This document shows positions 62,190-64,000 of a stretch of 64,000 nt of DNA, piece by piece (positions within the stretch are counted from its first letter, which is position 1; each line of letters begins with the position of its first letter). The notes below the pieces were generated by a model. It saw only the letters and a program-made list of their open reading frames with translations. It made no database searches and was not told where the DNA came from. Source of the DNA: Jannaschia sp. Os4 (lineage in GTDB: Bacteria; Pseudomonadota; Alphaproteobacteria; Rhodobacterales; Rhodobacteraceae); assembly GCF_016820245.1 (NCBI RefSeq), contig NZ_JAFCAR010000004.1, positions 434,001 to 498,000 of the forward strand, read 5' to 3'. A program made the translations under genes and the position numbers.

Positions 62190-62978
62190 TCAGCCCACCC
62201 GCCCCAGCCGTCCGACGACGGGCCAGCGGACGCGGCGGGCCTCCCGCGGGTCGGGCCAGAGAGCGGCGAGGTCGGCCTCGAACGCCGCGAGCGTCGCGCC
62301 CTGCCCCGCCGCCTCCGCCCGACGCACCGCCGACCACGTCCGGACGTAGCCGAGCAAGGCGTCCCGCGGCCAGTCGCGGACGATCCACGTCTCCGGCAGC
62401 GCGGCCTCGGGATAGGGGAACGGGAGGCCCCGGTAGCCTTCCTCGACATGGCGGCGCGCGGCGGGCCAGTGCGGGTGGATCTCGTCCCAGTAGAAGCGCG
62501 CGAACCGCGCGCCGACCGCCCCGCCGAGCGTCGGCACGCCGTAGCACAGCAGCGCGACGAGGCCGCCCGGACGGACGACGCGCCGGGCCTCGGCGTGGAA
62601 CGCGTCGAGGTCGAACCAGTGCGCCGCCTGCGCCGCCGTCAAGAGGTCGACCGAGGCGGCGGCCAGCCCGATCCGTTCGGCCGGCTCGACGCGGTAGGCG
62701 ACGCGCGGGTGGGGCGCGGCGCTCGCGATCTGGTCCGCGCTCGGGTCCGTCGCGGTCACCCGGTCGAAGCGCGCGGCGAGCAGGGTCGAGAGCTGGCCCG
62801 AGCCGCAGCCTACGTCGAGCGCGTGCTCCCTGCGCCCGCAGGCCGCCGCCAAGGCGTCCGCCACCTCGGTTGGATAGGTCGGGCGGTGGGCGGCGTAGGC
62901 GGCGCCCCCGTCCCGGAAGGGGTTGGCCCCGCCTATCTCCGCACCCGGAGGGCCTGCGCCGCGTCCTCGACGGCCCAC
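62190..62978 (-). CDS. Class I SAM-dependent methyltransferase
   Basis: Core methyltransferase fold: HALDVGCGSGQLSTLLAARFDRVTATDPSADQI with the SAM glycine loop, followed by SVDLLTAAQAAHWFDLDAFHAEARRVVRPGGLVALLCYG, and a C-terminal half matching the small methyltransferases of the UbiE-like/Trm9-like type. Conserved homology starts at ANPFRDGGAAYAAHRPTYP, just after the amidase stop codon, yet no ATG, GTG or TTG is available there; the nearest in-frame start is GTG 62976-62978, inside the amidase gene, so translation probably begins there. Substrate unknown. Confidence 0.82.
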   Translation of the reverse strand: MGRRGRGAGPPGAEIGGANPFRDGGAAYAAHRPTYPTEVADALAAACGRREHALDVGCGSGQLSTLLAARFDRVTATDPSADQIASAAPHPRVAYRVEPAERIGLAAASVDLLTAAQAAHWFDLDAFHAEARRVVRPGGLVALLCYGVPTLGGAVGARFARFYWDEIHPHWPAARRHVEEGYRGLPFPYPEAALPETWIVRDWPRDALLGYVRTWSAVRRAEAAGQGATLAAFEADLAALWPDPREARRVRWPVVGRLGRVG

Positions 62979-64000
62979 GCGTCGACCGCGCCGGCGATGG
63001 CCTCCGCGGCGGTGGCGCGCCACTGGTGGGTGGTCAGGTTCCGCAGGTCGCGCGCGTCGCTCATGTAGCCCAGCTCCACCAGCACGGAGGGGATGTCCGG
63101 CGTCTTCAGCACGGTGAAGGCCGCGCTCGCGCGGGGGGTCGCGTGCATCCGAAGGCCCGCCGCCGCCATGCCGTCGGCCAGCGCGTCGCCCAGGCTCTCG
63201 GACCGCGGCCCCGTCTCCGCCCGCGCGAGGTCCACGAGGATCGCCGCCACCTCGTCCCCCTCGCCGTCCGGCAGGTCCGCGCCCATCACGAGGTCGTCGC
63301 GCGCGTGGCGCGCGGCCAGCTCCGCGCCCAGCGTGTCCGTCGCCTCCTCGGACAGGGTGTAGATCGTGGCCCCCCGCGCGCCGCCGCCCTCGACGGCGTC
63401 CGCGTGCAGCGAGATCAGCAGGTCCGCCCCGCCCGCGCGCGCGATGGAGCCGCGTCCGCGCAGCGACACGAAGTAGTCGTCGTCGCGCGTCAGCACCACC
63501 GAGTGCCCCCGGCGCCGCAGCACCTCGGACAGCTCGCGCGCGAAGCGCAGGGCGAGGTCGGCCTCCGTCACGCCGTCGCGCTCAGCGCCCGGATCGATGC
63601 CGCCGTGGCCGGGGTCCAGCGCCACCACGAGGGGGCGGTCGCCGGTCTGCCGCGTGCGCGGCGGGACCGCCAAGGCGGGCGCGGTCAGCCCGTCCCAGTC
63701 CTGCGCCACCAGCGGGCCCGTCGCGGCGGCGAAGCCCTCCGGGGTCGCGGGGGTCAGCTCGGCCCGGATCACCGCGCCGGAGACGGCGCCGTTGCCGTCC
63801 GCCTGCACGTCCATCCACGCGCGCGCCACGGTCATCGGCTCCGGCAGCGCCGCCACCAGCCGCGACCAGCCCGGCCGCACCCGGCCGAGGGCCACGTCCA
63901 GCCCCGCCCCGTCCAAGGCGTCGGCATCCACCCCGGACCAGTCCACCTCCGAGAGGTCCACCACGAGGCGCGCGGGATCGGCCTTCAGGAACACGCGCCA
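62933..64000 (-). CDS. N-acetylmuramoyl-L-alanine amidase, 5' end outside window
   Basis: 355 visible codons; the frame stays open to the right edge, so the N-terminus (signal peptide and start of the AMIN domain) is missing. AMIN-like segment WRVFLKADPARLVVDL at the edge; Amidase_3 catalytic domain with LDPGHGGIDPGAER (zinc histidine), E in the following helix region, SLHADA (second histidine) and PSVLVELGYMSDARDLRNL (catalytic glutamate). It belongs to the AmiC family that splits septal peptidoglycan, exported by Tat or Sec. Upstream of mrcA in the same direction, which fits joint cell-wall work. Confidence 0.9.
   Translation of the reverse strand, partial: WRVFLKADPARLVVDLSEVDWSGVDADALDGAGLDVALGRVRPGWSRLVAALPEPMTVARAWMDVQADGNGAVSGAVIRAELTPATPEGFAAATGPLVAQDWDGLTAPALAVPPRTRQTGDRPLVVALDPGHGGIDPGAERDGVTEADLALRFARELSEVLRRRGHSVVLTRDDDYFVSLRGRGSIARAGGADLLISLHADAVEGGGARGATIYTLSEEATDTLGAELAARHARDDLVMGADLPDGEGDEVAAILVDLARAETGPRSESLGDALADGMAAAGLRMHATPRASAAFTVLKTPDIPSVLVELGYMSDARDLRNLTTHQWRATAAEAIAGAVDAWAVEDAAQALRVRR

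Noticed and set aside
1-64000. CRISPR array, insertion sequence, prophage or integron
   Set aside because: No regularly spaced repeats, transposase, integrase or phage genes were found; only short dispersed repeats are present.

Overview
The window is chromosomal DNA from a very GC-rich alphaproteobacterium, most likely order Rhodobacterales (Rhodobacteraceae/Roseobacteraceae). This rests on the DMSP lyase DddP, the DUF1476 F1F0-ATPase inhibitor family, the long alphaproteobacterial dCTP deaminase, an rpmF-plsX-fabH-ihfA-merR cluster, a TRAP dicarboxylate-type transporter with its two-component system, an imuA/imuB/dnaE2 mutasome set with GTTC-N7-GTTC LexA boxes, and a prfB without programmed frameshift. 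No insertion sequence, phage, integrase or CRISPR array is visible. The gene content is mainly core metabolism and housekeeping, with four single tRNA genes.

Layout. 1-5.3 kb: purC (cut by the window edge), a TMEM175-like channel, DUF1476, and a divergent pair of dddP and a DUF3445 (haem-dependent oxidative N-demethylase-like) gene, then dcd and tRNA-Pro. 5.3-9 kb: the rpmF-plsX-fabH-ihfA-merR cluster on the minus strand and tRNA-Asp. 9-15.3 kb: pirin, an exported protein with a pilin-like N-terminus and a LamG-like body, SDR, histidine phosphatase, two tRNA-Val, a LuxR solo, glutaminase, a decayed small exported gene and an EF-hand protein. 15.3-25.9 kb: lon with a heat-shock-type promoter, tgt, a SufT-like protein, an MscS channel, an exported glycerophosphodiesterase, a LysR regulator facing a 50-residue protein across a perfect 16-bp palindrome, an IscA/ErpA-type protein behind a tandem repeat array, and tpiA.

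25.9-33.4 kb: a TRAP transporter (dctPQM) plus dctB/dctD-like regulators and a cytochrome P450. The response regulator keeps its receiver and Fis-type HTH, but its AAA+ domain has lost the Walker A lysine, the Walker B glutamate and GAFTGA. A perfect palindrome resembling a DctD site remains upstream of dctP. 33.7-42.5 kb is a DNA damage block: dnaE2 divergent from imuA-imuB, followed by convergent uvrA. LexA boxes lie in front of imuA and uvrA.

42.5-64 kb: two MFS transporters, an outer-membrane barrel, lpdA, DUF924, queA, a 1085-residue AsmA/YhdP-type envelope protein, bcp with a DUF455 ferritin-like protein, an M23 peptidase overlapping a bactofilin, a glycosyltransferase coupled to an MFS carrier, prfB, a class A penicillin-binding protein, a methyltransferase and an amidase (cut by the right edge). 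The last 11 kb is enriched in cell-wall and envelope functions.

No clearly new multi-gene system was recognised. The observations most worth a second look are the degenerate DctD-like regulator with its retained operator, the hairpin element inserted inside dnaE2, the 11-bp-period repeats before the IscA/ErpA-type gene, the LysR-facing palindrome with its tiny gene, and the pilin-like/LamG-like protein.
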